From the NCBI GenBank assembly GCA_038496675.1, contig CM076653.1, positions 19,053,866 through 19,117,865 on the forward strand: 64,000 bases of DNA, in the 5' to 3' direction. This document shows positions 48,596 to 59,814 of this stretch, piece after piece. The number at the start of each line of letters is the position of its first letter. Within the stretch, counting starts at the first letter, position 1. The notes beneath the pieces are model-generated. The model was not told the origin of the DNA, searched no databases, and was given only the letters and a program-made list of their open reading frames with translations. The DNA is from Rachycentron canadum. Lineage: Eukaryota; Chordata; Actinopteri; Carangiformes; Rachycentridae. A program made the translations under genes and the position numbers.

Positions 48596-49912
48596 GTAAG
48601 AAACGATACAACGTGAATTTCTCTTAGCAGAACAACCCGCTAACGTTAGCTTGCGATGATGTGTCAGTTAAGCTAGGTGCCAAAGTAGAGTTAGGTAACG
48701 TAGGCTAACAGCACTTGGCAAATGATCAAACCCGTACCTTTGATAGTTGCTTCTGCCCACACTAGGTGTCCAGTTAGTTGCCAGGGTTGATCATGCCTGG
48801 CAAATTATGATGTGGCTTGAGGTGTAACGTTGTCCTGCTTAGTGTGGTTGTTTAGCATGTTAGCTACCTAGTAATATTTGGTGCTCTTACTCTATTAAAG
48901 GTTGTGTTTCACTGTGGCATTAATGCCATAGTGCTTTTACTTAGAACCCCACAATGGTTTTAAAAAGCGAAATGCAGCCTAAACTGAGAGCTAATAAGAT
49001 CATGGTATTCGGCTAATTTAGCCTGTTATATAATCCTGCTGTTTAGTCAACATGAAGAACCTCACTTATTAACGTCAGTGTGCGTTATTCACTAAAACAC
49101 TGCCCATATGCAAACTATATGTAAAGTTCAAAGTTAAAAACCTCAATCTTGTTTGCACATCGTTATCAAATAGCTGTCTGGCAGATCTGCCAACTCAGCT
49201 GATCTGAGCGACTTAAGTCTGTAATTAGGCCAGACTTGGACCCACAAGTTGGTCTTTCTTTGGTTGCACGTAAACAAAGTGTGAATGTCGACATTTTATA
49301 ATTTTATAATGAATCATCTTTCCTCCTCAGGTACACTCTACAATTATGGAGTTTTGAAAAGGAAAGTGAGAATTTTGGGGGGAAAGGGGGCCTTTCCCCT
49401 CAAGTTTGATGGTTGGACTGCTGGACAGGGAGGTCAGAGGGTAGTTGGAATTGTTGCCTTTTGTAAATCAGTAGATGAAAAACTATTTTTGCAAACACTG
49501 AAACGTCTAATTTTGTATAAAAGAAACAGGAAGTTTTCTATTTATTGAATCTTTTATGTCATTGTATACTGCAAGCACCTTAGATTGTGTTCAAGTCATG
49601 GTCGAAATGGTGGACTGAAACAAGTCACACAAACCCTTTGGGGTTGCTAGGGTGCGGTGGAACCTCAACACAAGCACAATTCTAGCACTCCAAACCATCT
49701 TGACCTTTTCTTCATACATTGTTTCATGCATCTTTTGCCTCTTGGAGAGCAGCTCTGTTATAGTTTGCAATTTTAGTTGCAGTGTTTCCGGTTTGGTTAC
49801 ATTACATCATATTGTTTTTGAGTTTGTTTGCAATTGTGGGTGGGTGTGCTGTGAGAAGAAGCTTACAAACATAAAGGGGAGGGTTCACTGTGATAATTCG
49901 GCAGAGGTCAGA

Positions 49913-50236
49913 ATGAGTCTGGCACAGCCAGACTGCACCCCCAAATGCCGCTCTCAGGAGCATGCAGACGATGTCATAGCGGCTGTGACGAGTGGATCTG
50001 AGGGGCAGCTGCGGGCGTTTTTGACTTCATATTGTCACAATGCGACCACCTTGCGGGATGCCTTTGGCCGCACAGCCCTGCACCTTGCAGCCTCATTGGG
50101 AAAGAAGGCTCTGCTGGACTGGCTGCTGGACAGTAAGAGTGCTGACCTGATGGTGAAGGATAAAGAGTCCAGCTGGACCGCTCTGCATCGCAGCGCCTTC
50201 TACGGACAGATCCACTGTCTCATATCACTAGTCAAG
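49913..50236 (+). CDS. ibtk: ibtk coding exon 1 (start, ankyrin repeats)
   Basis: 108 codons, donor gtatgt. Ankyrin signatures DAFGRTALHLAASLGKKALL and SSWTALHRSAFYGQIHCL. Confidence 0.93.
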
Positions 50237-53200
50237 GTATGTGTTTAAATGGCTCATTGAAAATATGCTGTCCATTTTGTCAAGAGTCAGTCAGTTAGCA
50301 CGAATAATAACGAATTACTGAATTAGAGAAATTAGTCCAACTGTAAAAGGAAAAATTAAGCTTGTTCCTTGCTATCTATTTTTTTGAACACATGTAGTTT
50401 TATTTTGTTTCAGCATGGGGGACCTCTCTCAACCCATGACAAGGAGGGTCTTTCTGTCCTGGACTTGACAATGAAGGACCGACCAGCACATGTTGTCTTC
50501 AAAAACACTGGTGATGAAATTTGACATCAAATCAAATTTTCTTTATATAGTGCCAAATCTAACAAAGTTACCTCAAGGCACTCTAAACATACAGCAGGTC
50601 TAGACCAAACTCTTTATTCAAATTAATAAACTTTAACAAATTATACCATGAGCAAGCACTTGGTGACTAAGTTGACATTGTTGTAAATGAATATGAAATT
50701 ATTACCTCTTTAGTTTGTTTTTTGTCAATAGTCACAAGGCTCATGAGCATCATGGTCATTCACTCGTACATACATGGGATTTAAATCTGTTCCATTTTTT
50801 TTTTCCTATAATGATATGTCTTAATGGTAGAATTGACTAGTTGTTTAATCTACAGAGGTTGTGTTGTGGCTGTATGTGTAATAATTAGTTTCTCCCACGC
50901 TACAGACCCAACTGAAGTATACACGTGGGGAAACAATACTAATTTCAGTCTGGGCCATGGTAATCAGGAAAGCCGACACCACCCTGAGCTTGTGGATGTG
51001 TTTGCCAGGACTGGAGTTTATATCAAGAAGGTAGGCTAACAACATTTTGGCCCCAGCTCTCCAGGGAAGTAGCAAAGTGTTTTCCAACTGCAAAAGGCTT
51101 CCCCACCTGAAAACCCCACTCATGCGTCACACCAGTAACAGCCTCACACTTCAACTCTGTGCCAACATGGCACATCCCAAAAAAAAAAGAAAAGCCAATG
51201 CACGGGGGTACTCCAGATGAGGCACACCACCTGGGTAAACCAGCAAAACAATCCCTCTCAAGAGTACTGTATTATACAACCTTCTCCTCAAGGAACAATA
51301 ACATTCGTAAAAATGTTTTCTAAAATGTGAGTTAGTGAATCCACAGCTGTATAATATTGGTTATACTTTAGAGTTTTAAACTGTACTTTAATAAATGCAG
51401 CTAGTAGGTTTAGAACCAAGGGACATTATACTGTAAGGCATGCCATAGCAAACCACAGACGGTTTTTGGTTAACAGTGGATTTGGATATAATCAGGATAA
51501 AAAAACGAAACCTTCTATAAGAACAGTTATTGGAGTCAAATAGAGGGCACAGTTGCTGTATTGGGCATGGACTGATAAGCGTTGTCTTGTTTGTAATTGT
51601 GACTTTGTTAAGAACAGTGTTGAGATGGTTAATCAGCAAGGCTACAATTCCAAGCATTTGTCATTTAGATGCTTTTAGTGTGATTAATATAGCTGCTGGC
51701 ATGGGTGCAGACACCCCCAGTGGTGTGTGTACACACCAGGTGTAAATTATAGTTGATTAAATGATGCACAATGACTGTGTTAGATAGGTTGTTATAGTAA
51801 TCAATTCTCAAGACTTGGCATTTGAAAGGGTATTTGTGTTTAGTGAGAAATAATTCATCAGAGGCCTTTTGTCACTATATTATTACTATTTACACAAGAA
51901 ACTTGTCACGTAGAGTAATTTCATAAAGCCTTGTGGAGGACAGGCGGATCTGTTTTCATGACCACACAATGACCCAGTGGAACAGTGTATGGTCTTTGTC
52001 TTCCTAGCCCAATCCCGCAGGTGCCAGAGGTTAAATATTAATTCCACAATGACATGTTTTTAATTAAGTGAACTACATTGGTGTGTATGCATGTGTGTGA
52101 TTGTCCACATCAATGTGATACTTCAGGAAACATCCCTGCACTATTGAAGGCTTGAGGGGCACCATGTATTAGTAATGATGTTTGCTTTTCCACTTGTGCT
52201 CTGGCCTTTATTGGTATAGTGTTTTACTATCACTACAAGAGGATTTGGCTGGAGGACATGGAAAGAGATGCATTGCAGCCTCTGCTGTGAGGTCAAAATG
52301 ATAATGATAAGAGCCTTAATCAGCTCAAAAGCAATATCCCAGACTGTTCTTCTCAATGACAGGACATGTAATATTTAAAAAATGTCACAGCAAAAAAGTC
52401 ACAAATATGTTCATGCTAAATCTCATCTCCTTCCTTTAGGTGGTCCTGTGTAAGTTCCACTCTGTGTTCCTGTCTCAGAAAGGCCAGGTGTTCACCTGTG
52501 GCCATGGACAAGGAGGACGACTTGGCCATGGAGATGAACAGACTTACCTGGTGAGACTTGTTACTTACAGTGCATCGTTTTGGTACGAAACACCAGGAGA
52601 AATTCAGGACCAGTGTTTTGTAACCTGATAGGATAATTCTTTACTTTTACTTTAAATTAAGTCACACCAGGAGGTTTTGAAGTTTTGATGTCAGTCAAAG
52701 GAGTGATGCAGGTGTAACACCTTGATGATAGATGAAGTGACGCCTGTGGTTCATTATGTGTAGAATTCTTTGTTTGAGACCATGATTAGCAGTCTATTGA
52801 ACTTAAAATAAAATACTTTTAAGGGATGTTAAGTTTAGTATGTTTGCTTTCATTTATAGACTCAAACGCCCTGTTAGCAAGTATTATTTAATCTACATGA
52901 GCTAGTCATGTTGTTTGTAACTGATAAGGTTGCAGCCTCTTCCAAGACCACATTTACATCAATGCATACAGCTGCTTCCTCTCTGCAAAGCTTCTTTGAT
53001 AATGTAAAAAATGTGATGGGCTACATAGTTCATGGCCAATGTGAGCACCTCCTTTTGAAAACCTATTTTAATGTCTTATATTTTTACCATATACCTTACA
53101 CACCTTAACATTTACATTCCCCATGCATAATTTCTCAGACTTTACAAATATTGTTGAGCTGCTGTTATCAGGGAGCAGCTTTATTCAGTAACATTAGCTT

Positions 53201-56200
53201 AACAAATCAAATGAGTGGATCAGAGCTGAAAATAATAAGGCTGTGTCAGTGCTATTTCAGTGACTGAGTGATGGCAGGAAAATACTTTTAAGCAGATGCC
53301 ATTAAACTCCCATCACTGATCATGCAAAAGCCATTAACATTTCTGTATATGCAGGTTGTTTTTTCTCATCTTTGTCACCATCATCTCATTCCTGTCAGGT
53401 TCCTCGGATGGTGGAGGGTTTAATGTCCCACCACTGCTCCCAGGTGGCAGCAGCCAAAGATCATACAGTGGTGCTAACAGAGGAAGGATATGTTTACACT
53501 TTTGGTCTCAACACCTTCCACCAGCTAGGACTAGCTCCCCCTCCCGCCTCAGCACATGTGCCTAAACAGGTAGGAGGTAGCACGGCTGGTGACATTTTGA
53601 GACGTTTGTGTTGTAAATGGGATTTGAATGTTTTTCTGTCTAAAAGTATATTGTGTAAAGACGCCTGTAATGAGCTTTCTATTGAATAGGATGTCCCTGT
53701 AATATCTTCTATAGGTGTTTTCCAAGATGCTGAAAGGGAGGACAGTGATTGGAGTTGCAGCTGGAAGGTTTCACACAGTGCTGTGGACTAGGGAGGCTGT
53801 CTATACAATGGGACTCAATGGAGGCCAGCTAGGTAGGTTGCAGGATACCCATACAAGTACAAGGGCAGTATTAAAATACTAAACACATACAGTGTATAGG
53901 CAACTTGGTATGTTAATGTACAGTGCATTTTGTACCCTTTTATGATTTAATCTCCAGGTTACCTCTTGGATCCTAATGGGGAAAAGTGTGTGACAGCCCC
54001 CCGGCAGGTATCAGCCCTGCACCACAAAGATGTCACCATCGCCATGGCAGCAGCTAGTGATGGAGCTACAGTAGTTGTGACTGAGAAGGGGGATGTCTAC
54101 CTGTTGGCTGACTACCAGTGCAAGAAAATGGCTTCAAGGTGAATAAAACTGTAAAACCTAAACCACCACTCATTGCACTGCTAAAATCAAGTGAGTCAAA
54201 GACTCACTTGGTCTTGTTTTTAATCCTTTTGTTGTAAAGGACTAAAATTGTAAAGAGGAGAAGTTTGCATCTCAAAAGATTTAACAGTTAAACTGTCTAC
54301 AATATTAAAATGTTTCATACATATCCAAAGCAGCATAAATTATCCACATGATCTAAGTTTATTTAGCATTCATGGCAGTGTTCCCAAATATAATTGGAGT
54401 AATAGATTTAGCAAATTCTCCCTCAATTGCCTCACAAATTCTAAAAAGCACCCATACTTTATTAATTTTAGTAGGTAATGTCCCAAATCCAGTGTTCCAC
54501 TTGTAGAAATATAAAAATTTCCTGTTTCTTCCCCACATGCATCCACAAACAATAAAAAAAACAGTATGTTATGATGTCATACAAAGATGTAATCTCGATG
54601 TTCTTCCATGCTCATCGATCTGAACACTATTACCAGTCTTTTTGAGCCAGCAGAGGTACTGTCTGTTCTGCCTCACCTCTGGTATTGTCATCAGGGCTCG
54701 TTTAAATAACAGCTGACAGTAAATCAACCACTAAACTGGAAACTGTTGTGCTACCCTTTTCTCTGCTTTGCATAGCGTAGGGCTGAAAATATGTGGTGGC
54801 TGAAAAAGGTAGTGAAGTGAGGTGGATAAATAGCAATAACACAGCTCTGGATTTATCTGAGTACAGATGGCAAAGAAATTTGGAATAATGAAATCAAAAT
54901 AATGAAATCACCATCTTCCAGCAAGAAAAATATACTTTTGGATAAAGTGAATAATATATTGTATTTACATTGCTACCATTCTTTTTTCAAATGATCTTTG
55001 CTTTGTTCTGTCTAGGCAGCTCAACATCAAGAAGGTTCTGGTCAGTGGTGGCAGTCTGGACCACCGTGTGGATCCACAGCTCCTCAATGAGGGAGGAGGG
55101 GAAAAGGTGGCCATCTTGGCACTAGATGAAGCAGGGAGGGTAGGTGATTTTATTACATATAAGAAGAAATTATTTATATTTTATTATATGTAGGCACATG
55201 GTGGAGAGAAACATTATTCAACACTTTAATTTGGCATAATTCAATAATGAAATGATAACACTAGCTTTATTTCACTATTTTGCCTCAGTTTATAAATGTT
55301 TGCACAGTGAGAGGATGTATTACTGATATTTTTAAAGTTGTTTTATTTTCTGTATTGTTATCTAACATAGGTGTTATACAATAATACAATTACAGTTACA
55401 CAATGCAGAATCAGGTCTACAAGGAGTCCTATAGATGAAAACGGTGACTAAGAGTTATATTTCCTCCCCGCTGTATTTTTTTCCCCCTCTCTGTCAGGTG
55501 TTTTGCTGGCGTTCTTCCGGCAGCTCAGTGAGACAGTGCCGGTGGGCGTACGGGCGTCAGGTTTTCATGTCGGACATAGCTCTCAGCAAAAACAGCATGA
55601 TGTTTGTGACTCAGGAGGGGGAGGGCTTCAGTGGTGTGTGGGCTGGAGAATATAAGAAGTACGGTGAGAAGAAAGGTGAGGAATTTAGGAACATGGCAAA
55701 ATGAAAGTTTGCTTTTGTTTTTCAATAGTTAATAAAGTCTGAAGATAAGGTCAAACTTTGTATGCCATCTTTTGAAAATTAAATTGAGAAACTGCTTGAA
55801 ATTAATAACTTGCATAATTTAAAAGAGACAAAGCTTTTTAAAGAGAGGTTTTAAGATTCGATTGAAATGATTATTACTTAATCTGATTTACACGCCTCTT
55901 GCAACTTTACAGAGGTCAGCGTGGAGGTTTGTGGCCATTCAGATGCTGGGACTCTGTATGAGCGAATACGCCTGGAGAAACTCCCGTACGTCCACAGAGC
56001 TGTCAGCATCACCATGGACTCTAAAGGCCGGAATTTTGGAGTGCTTCAGGCTGACCCCAAAACGAGGTGGGAGAAAATGCTACGCAGTCATGTTTATAAG
56101 TCTTAAGAAAAGAATAAAATAGACTTTACTGGTAAAAAATGCATTTTCAGGACCATTTATGCATGTAAAGTAAGAAGTGCAAGCTATTTAAGCAGGTATT

Positions 56201-58885
56201 TTCTGTCAGGCCAATGTGAGGGGGAAAAAAGCAGCTTGAGCAGATGTTGTGTTTGTTTTTTTAAATATTATATTGATATATTTATTTGGACAGAAATCCA
56301 AACTTCACTAATTAGTGGCAGGAGTAAATAATCCTGAAAAATCTGATTTAAAATATACAGCTGTTTCTTCTTATTCAGCTTCCTCGTTTAACTCTGATTA
56401 TTACATTTTATTAAGAAATATTTGACTCATCTTACAACATTCATGCGGTCTATTGCAGGCAGCACTGTAACACCACTGAAACACACTTTTACTACCTGCA
56501 GTAATAGTATAAGCAATTATTACTTATGCTTTGACTCCCAGTTTGACTGGCTTTAGGTATCTGCATGCCTAATTGTACATGTTGTAAAACCCTGAAAAAA
56601 GTTCAACCAGTTAGTAATGAATAGGAAAAGAATATTTAGTGAAATGACAGAATATATAGTAAAAATAAAACATGCCATCCTTCATTAAATGAGTAACTCT
56701 GCCATCTAGAGGTGAGAAAGCAGGCCTTATTCCAAGAAATTTATCATGCACCTAACAGGCTTTATATCGCCAGTGAATCAGTGATAATTTACCTCTGATT
56801 TGTAATGTTGGCATGTGTAGCTAGTAAAATAGTGGATTATTTACCTTAATTTTTGGATCTCCACCTTAATGATTAGGGGCACCTCTGTAAACTCCTAAGG
56901 ATAAATGATCAATTTGCTCATCTGTCATCAATTATGTTGTTTTTGTAAAAGTCTGTACTCTGTTTACATTTATCTTCTCTATTTCAATGGGCACCTGGCC
57001 TTTTGAAGATGGATTGAGATAGGTGCCACAGATTATTCTCTTTTTGTCTGTGATCTTGATGTTTAAGTCATTTTTGGTCATTTGAATGATTGTACAATAA
57101 CGTCCACCATATGTCTTCACTCCAGCTTGTATGAGATTCCCAGCATTTCTCCATCCTCCTTCTCCCAACACTTCCGGAGCCTTCTGGATGAGGCAGATGA
57201 AATGGACAACATCCATGACGTGACACTCCAGGCTGCTGATCGCACCTTCCCAGCTCACAAGTACATTTTGTCCATGAGGTCTGACTTTTTCCGGAAACAG
57301 TTCATGTCTGAACACTGTGGTCTTGATGAGGATCTCGACAAGGAAGTGAGGAAGAGCGAAGATGCTGTGGGGTGCGATTTACTCATTTTCGAAAAAATCC
57401 CACCAGACATGCTGGAATATGCCCTACATTTCATCTACACAGACTCCTGTGAGCTGCTGGTGCACGGGGCCCGGCCAAGAGTCTCAGGAGCCCTGACAGG
57501 ACAAAACCAGGTGAGATCTCTCACCAACAGAATTCTGATGCACTGTATATAATGTCGCTTCTGTCTATATAAAATACTTGTATACAATATGAAATATTTA
57601 TAATGGCAAATGACAAATAACTCAAAATAATTACTTCTGACTGAGCTGTGAGCTGTGGTTGTTTCATGAAGATTGCGTCTGTTGTCTTGGCCAGGATACA
57701 GAGCAGCAGCGGCTTATCAGCAGCCTGCAGGACTTGGACCTGAGAGGTTGTTCAGCCCTTGAGGTGTACCACTCCCTTCCCTTGGCAACCAGAGGAGATG
57801 GTGACAAGCCCAAGAGCAAGGGTGCCAAGCCTGGCAAGAAGGGGAAAGGAGGCAAGGGTGACAAGACTGGAGCCAGTGATGGTGGGGTCAATCCTGTCAA
57901 GATCTTGCAGGGTGTTGCAAAGAAGCTTGGCCTGGGCAGCCTGTCAGCACGGTGAGAGACCCAGATGGGCTCAAAAAGCTGAGGTACAATCAGAATTTAT
58001 GTAATTTGCAGTTAATCGTGCTTTCTTTATTGTTTGATAGACTGGAAGGAGTCAAATATGAAAATGGAAAAATCAACGTCATCCATAAGAAAAGCGGCAA
58101 CAAATCCAAATTCTGTCAGAGGAAATGGTGGGTATGAGTGCATATTATGTTGTGGCTGTAGATAAGAATAATTAATATGAAAATGTTTATTTTCTGATTT
58201 CCATCATTTTGTGTCTCCACAGCTCCTACCTTTGTGACGTTACTCTGAAGTCTGAAGATGGGAAAGAGTTTCCTTGCCACAAAAGTGTCCTTTGTGCCAG
58301 GCTAGGTGAGACCATACATGCTGATAACTAGAAACTGAATGTTTTTGAAGTAAAGAATGATATGATGCAAAATGAGTAGCAATGTGTTTATTTTTGTGTT
58401 CATCTTTTATGCAGAATATTTCAACAGTATGCTTGGAAATCCCTGGATTGAGGTGTGCCATGATTTTTATTTATGTTGCTATATTAACGGTATGATTTTA
58501 AATGCAGTTTTTGGGTGGTAATACAATTGTCTTGTGTTCCCTCAGGCCACATCCTGCAATGCACTGGAGATGCCAACTAGCTCAGAGATCCTTCATGTCA
58601 TTCTTGAGTATATTTACACAGATGAGTCTCCCACCATTAAAGGTAACTGCCCAAGTTTTATGATGACTCAAAGTACATTAGTTTTATGATTTGTGCTTGG
58701 TAGAAGTCCTAGTTTTACAAAATTTACATGAATGTTTGAAGGAGGCATGCTAACAGTACTTGGTCTACTCCTTTGACTAACAGAGGCTCTGAATGTGGAG
58801 TTTGTCTGCAACGTACTGGTTGTGGCTGACCAGCTGCTCATCACACGACTGAAGGAGATGTGCGAAGTCGTCATCACGGAGAATT
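49913..58885 (+). CDS. ibtk: Inhibitor of Bruton tyrosine kinase, 17 exons, 3' part off window
   Basis: IBTK binds BTK and acts as a BTB adaptor for CUL3 ubiquitin ligase. Exons: 49913-50236, 50414-50510, 50906-51030, 52440-52550, 53399-53569, 53715-53832, 53958-54138, 55016-55139, 55498-55675, 55913-56066, 57126-57510, 57695-57951, 58041-58127, 58223-58305, 58415-58452, 58546-58642 and 58784-58885. All are GT-AG and all phases fit: 877 codons plus one base. Human IBTK is 1353 residues as I recall, so about 475 residues lie beyond. Domains: ankyrin repeats (about 30-125), RCC1-type repeats (about 140-330), first BTB (about 545-640), Lys/Gly-rich linker (about 675-705), second BTB (about 770-870). 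The start ATG has A at -3 and opens MSLAQPDCTPKCRSQEHA, like the human N-terminus. The frame is open 87 codons further upstream but not conserved there. Nearly every exon matches remembered human sequence. Confidence 0.96.
50414..50510 (+). CDS. ibtk: ibtk exon 2 (end of ankyrin region)
   Basis: Acceptor ttgtttcag, donor gtgatg. Reads HGGPLSTHDKEGLSVLDL and MKDRPAHVVFKNT, the latter almost invariant with human. Confidence 0.93.
50530..50615 (+). repeat. Short interspersed repeat fragment
   Basis: tttctttatatagtgccaaa ... tacctcaaggcactctaaa ... ggtctagaccaaactc resembles a common teleost repeat (gcaccaattcacaac / tcaaggcactttac). In ibtk intron 2. Confidence 0.45.
50906..51030 (+). CDS. ibtk: ibtk exon 3 (first RCC1 repeat)
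   Basis: Acceptor cgctacag, donor gtaggc. DPTEVYTWGNNTNFSLGHG is the RCC1 blade motif (YTWG...LGHG). Confidence 0.94.
52440..52550 (+). CDS. ibtk: ibtk exon 4 (second RCC1 repeat)
   Basis: Acceptor cctttag, donor gtgaga. VVLCKFHSVFLSQKGQVFTC, then GHGQGGRLGHGDEQTYL. Confidence 0.94.
53399..53569 (+). CDS. ibtk: ibtk exon 5 (third RCC1 repeat)
   Basis: Acceptor tcctgtcag, donor gtagga. VPRMVEGLMSHHCSQVAAAK, DHTVVLTEEGYVYTFGLN, FHQLGL. Confidence 0.94.
53715..53832 (+). CDS. ibtk: ibtk exon 6
   Basis: Acceptor ttctatag, donor gtaggt. LKGRTVIGVAAGRFHTVLWT, then REAVYTMGLNGGQL. Confidence 0.94.
53958..54138 (+). CDS. ibtk: ibtk exon 7
   Basis: Acceptor atctccag, donor gtgaat. YLLDPNGEKCVTAPRQVSAL, then DVYLLADYQCKKMAS. 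Confidence 0.94.
55016..55139 (+). CDS. ibtk: ibtk exon 8
   Basis: Acceptor ctgtctag, donor gtaggt. QLNIKKVLVSGGSLDHRVDP; the loop after it differs from human. Confidence 0.92.
55498..55675 (+). CDS. ibtk: ibtk exon 9
   Basis: Acceptor ctgtcag, donor gtgagg. VFCWRSSGSSVRQCRWAYGR, QVFMSDIALSKNSMMFVTQE, GEGFSGVWAGEYKK. Confidence 0.93.
55913..56066 (+). CDS. ibtk: ibtk exon 10
   Basis: Acceptor ctttacag, donor gtggga. LYERIRLEKLPYVHRAVSIT and NFGVLQADPKT. The following 1.06-kb intron holds no recognised repeat. Confidence 0.92.
57126..57510 (+). CDS. ibtk: ibtk exon 11 (first BTB domain)
   Basis: Acceptor cactccag, donor gtgaga. LYEIPSISPSSF, then the BTB core IHDVTLQAADRTFPAHKYIL, MRSDFFRKQF and EYALHFIYTDSCELL. 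Confidence 0.94.
57695..57951 (+). CDS. ibtk: ibtk exon 12 (basic Lys/Gly linker)
   Basis: Acceptor ttggccag, donor gtgaga. DLDLRGCSALEVYHSLPL, a low-complexity KGAKPGKKGKGGKGDK segment, then VNPVKILQGVAKKLGL. More Lys/Gly-rich than human. Confidence 0.92.
58041..58127 (+). CDS. ibtk: ibtk exon 13
   Basis: Acceptor tttgatag, donor gtgggt. LEGVKYENGKINVIHKKSGN, then KFCQRK. Confidence 0.92.
58223..58305 (+). CDS. ibtk: ibtk exon 14 (second BTB, start)
   Basis: Acceptor tctccacag, donor gtgaga. CSYLCDVTLKSEDGKEFPCH, then KSVLCARL. Confidence 0.93.
58415..58452 (+). CDS. ibtk: ibtk exon 15 (38-base exon in second BTB)
   Basis: Acceptor tttatgcag, donor gtgtgc. Reads EYFNSMLGNPWIE. Confidence 0.92.
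58546..58642 (+). CDS. ibtk: ibtk exon 16 (second BTB)
   Basis: Acceptor ttccctcag, donor gtaact. ATSCNALEMPTSSEILHVIL, then EYIYTDESPTIK. Confidence 0.93.
58784..58885 (+). CDS. ibtk: ibtk exon 17 (end of second BTB), last in window
   Basis: Acceptor actaacag, donor gtaggt. EALNVEFVCNVLVVADQLLI, then TRLKEMCEVVITEN. The next expected exon (human LTLKNAAMLLEF) is not found before 64000. Confidence 0.92.
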
Positions 58886-59009
58886 GTAGGTTTTCCCTTT
58901 ACCCAACTTCTTTTACTTCACTCTTATCTTTAACCAGCTCTCACATAATGCTGCAATCAAGTAATGTAAAAAAAAAAACTTTGGATTATTTTGAATGTTA
59001 AAAGTAACT

Positions 59010-59220
59010 GTGTAAACTTGATATCTCAGTAATGCCCTGAAGAAATTTCTTCAAATTGAGTACAAAGATTCACTTGGACTCAAGGATGAAGTGATTGGAT
59101 TTTGGTGGTCAAAGATCACAGTGACCTCACAATGAACAGTTTTGGCCATAATTGAAGAATTCATGTGCTGACTACAACTGATGACAAAGTTCCTAGTGAT
59201 AAATTTTGAGACATTTCAAC
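59010..59220 (+). repeat. Interspersed repeat (TTTTGGTGGTCAAAGATCA type)
   Basis: ttttggtggtcaaagatcac, agtgacctcacaatgaaca, ttttggccataattgaagaa, ttcatgtgctgactac: blocks of a widespread teleost repeat that I recall. Confidence 0.6.
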
Positions 59221-59509
59221 ATGTTTTCATACTCTGTTTCTGAAAGCAAAGATATTTTAGTTTACATTTCTTTCTCACTTTTTTTTTTTTTTTCTTCTGA
59301 AAAGTATTTGGAAAAAAACAGAGCACCCGGAGTAAATCCAACAGAGCCTGTGACGTGTCAGAGCGAACCCCTGTGCTAAGAACTGTAGTAGTAGTAATTG
59401 ATGTTGTGTATGGGGAAGGTGTGATGGGTGTTGGTGTCCACATTTCATGAGTATTGATGAGATGGAATGCTATGCTTATGGTGCTTAAGTTATATTTGTC
59501 ATGGGCACA

Positions 59510-59697
59510 TCACTCATCGTCAGTATAATCACTGTCCTCGTCGCTGTCAACTTCACTCTCTGGGAAGTCATACCAGTCCCATAGAAACCTTGTGCTGTCT
59601 TCATGATCTTCGTCGTCTTCATGAGCTGTCTTCCTGGATCCTCCAGGCTCAGGGTCGTCCACGACATCTGCATCATTGAGGCTGACTGAACTATGAC
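59510..59697 (-). pseudogene. Acidic-ORF repeat, unit A (no start codon)
   Basis: The minus frame reads SLNDADVVDDPEPGGSRK, then RFLWDWYDFPESEVDSDEDS and DYTDDE with TGA at 59510-59512. The frame is open for about 60 codons, then meets a stop; no ATG. The downstream flank (59290-59450, gtaaatccaacagagcctgtg) is also shared with unit B. Protein family not recognised. Confidence 0.55.
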
Positions 59698-59814
59698 ATC
59701 ACAAGTTCACAAGAAAATTCTCACAACACAAAAACCTGAGCTTTTTATAAAGCCCTTGGCTTTAACAGTTGTACCATTAGCTGTTGAACTGGGCTAAAAC
59801 ACAATACTTGAGTT

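Noticed and set aside
49285..49548. 87-codon frame between the ibtk promoter and start
   Set aside because: Preceded by a possible acceptor (ctcctcag) but not similar to IBTK; taken as 5' intron sequence.
49652..49912. In-frame N-terminal extension of ibtk
   Set aside because: Open by chance; the conserved N-terminus begins at the ATG at 49913 and the upstream residues are not IBTK-like.
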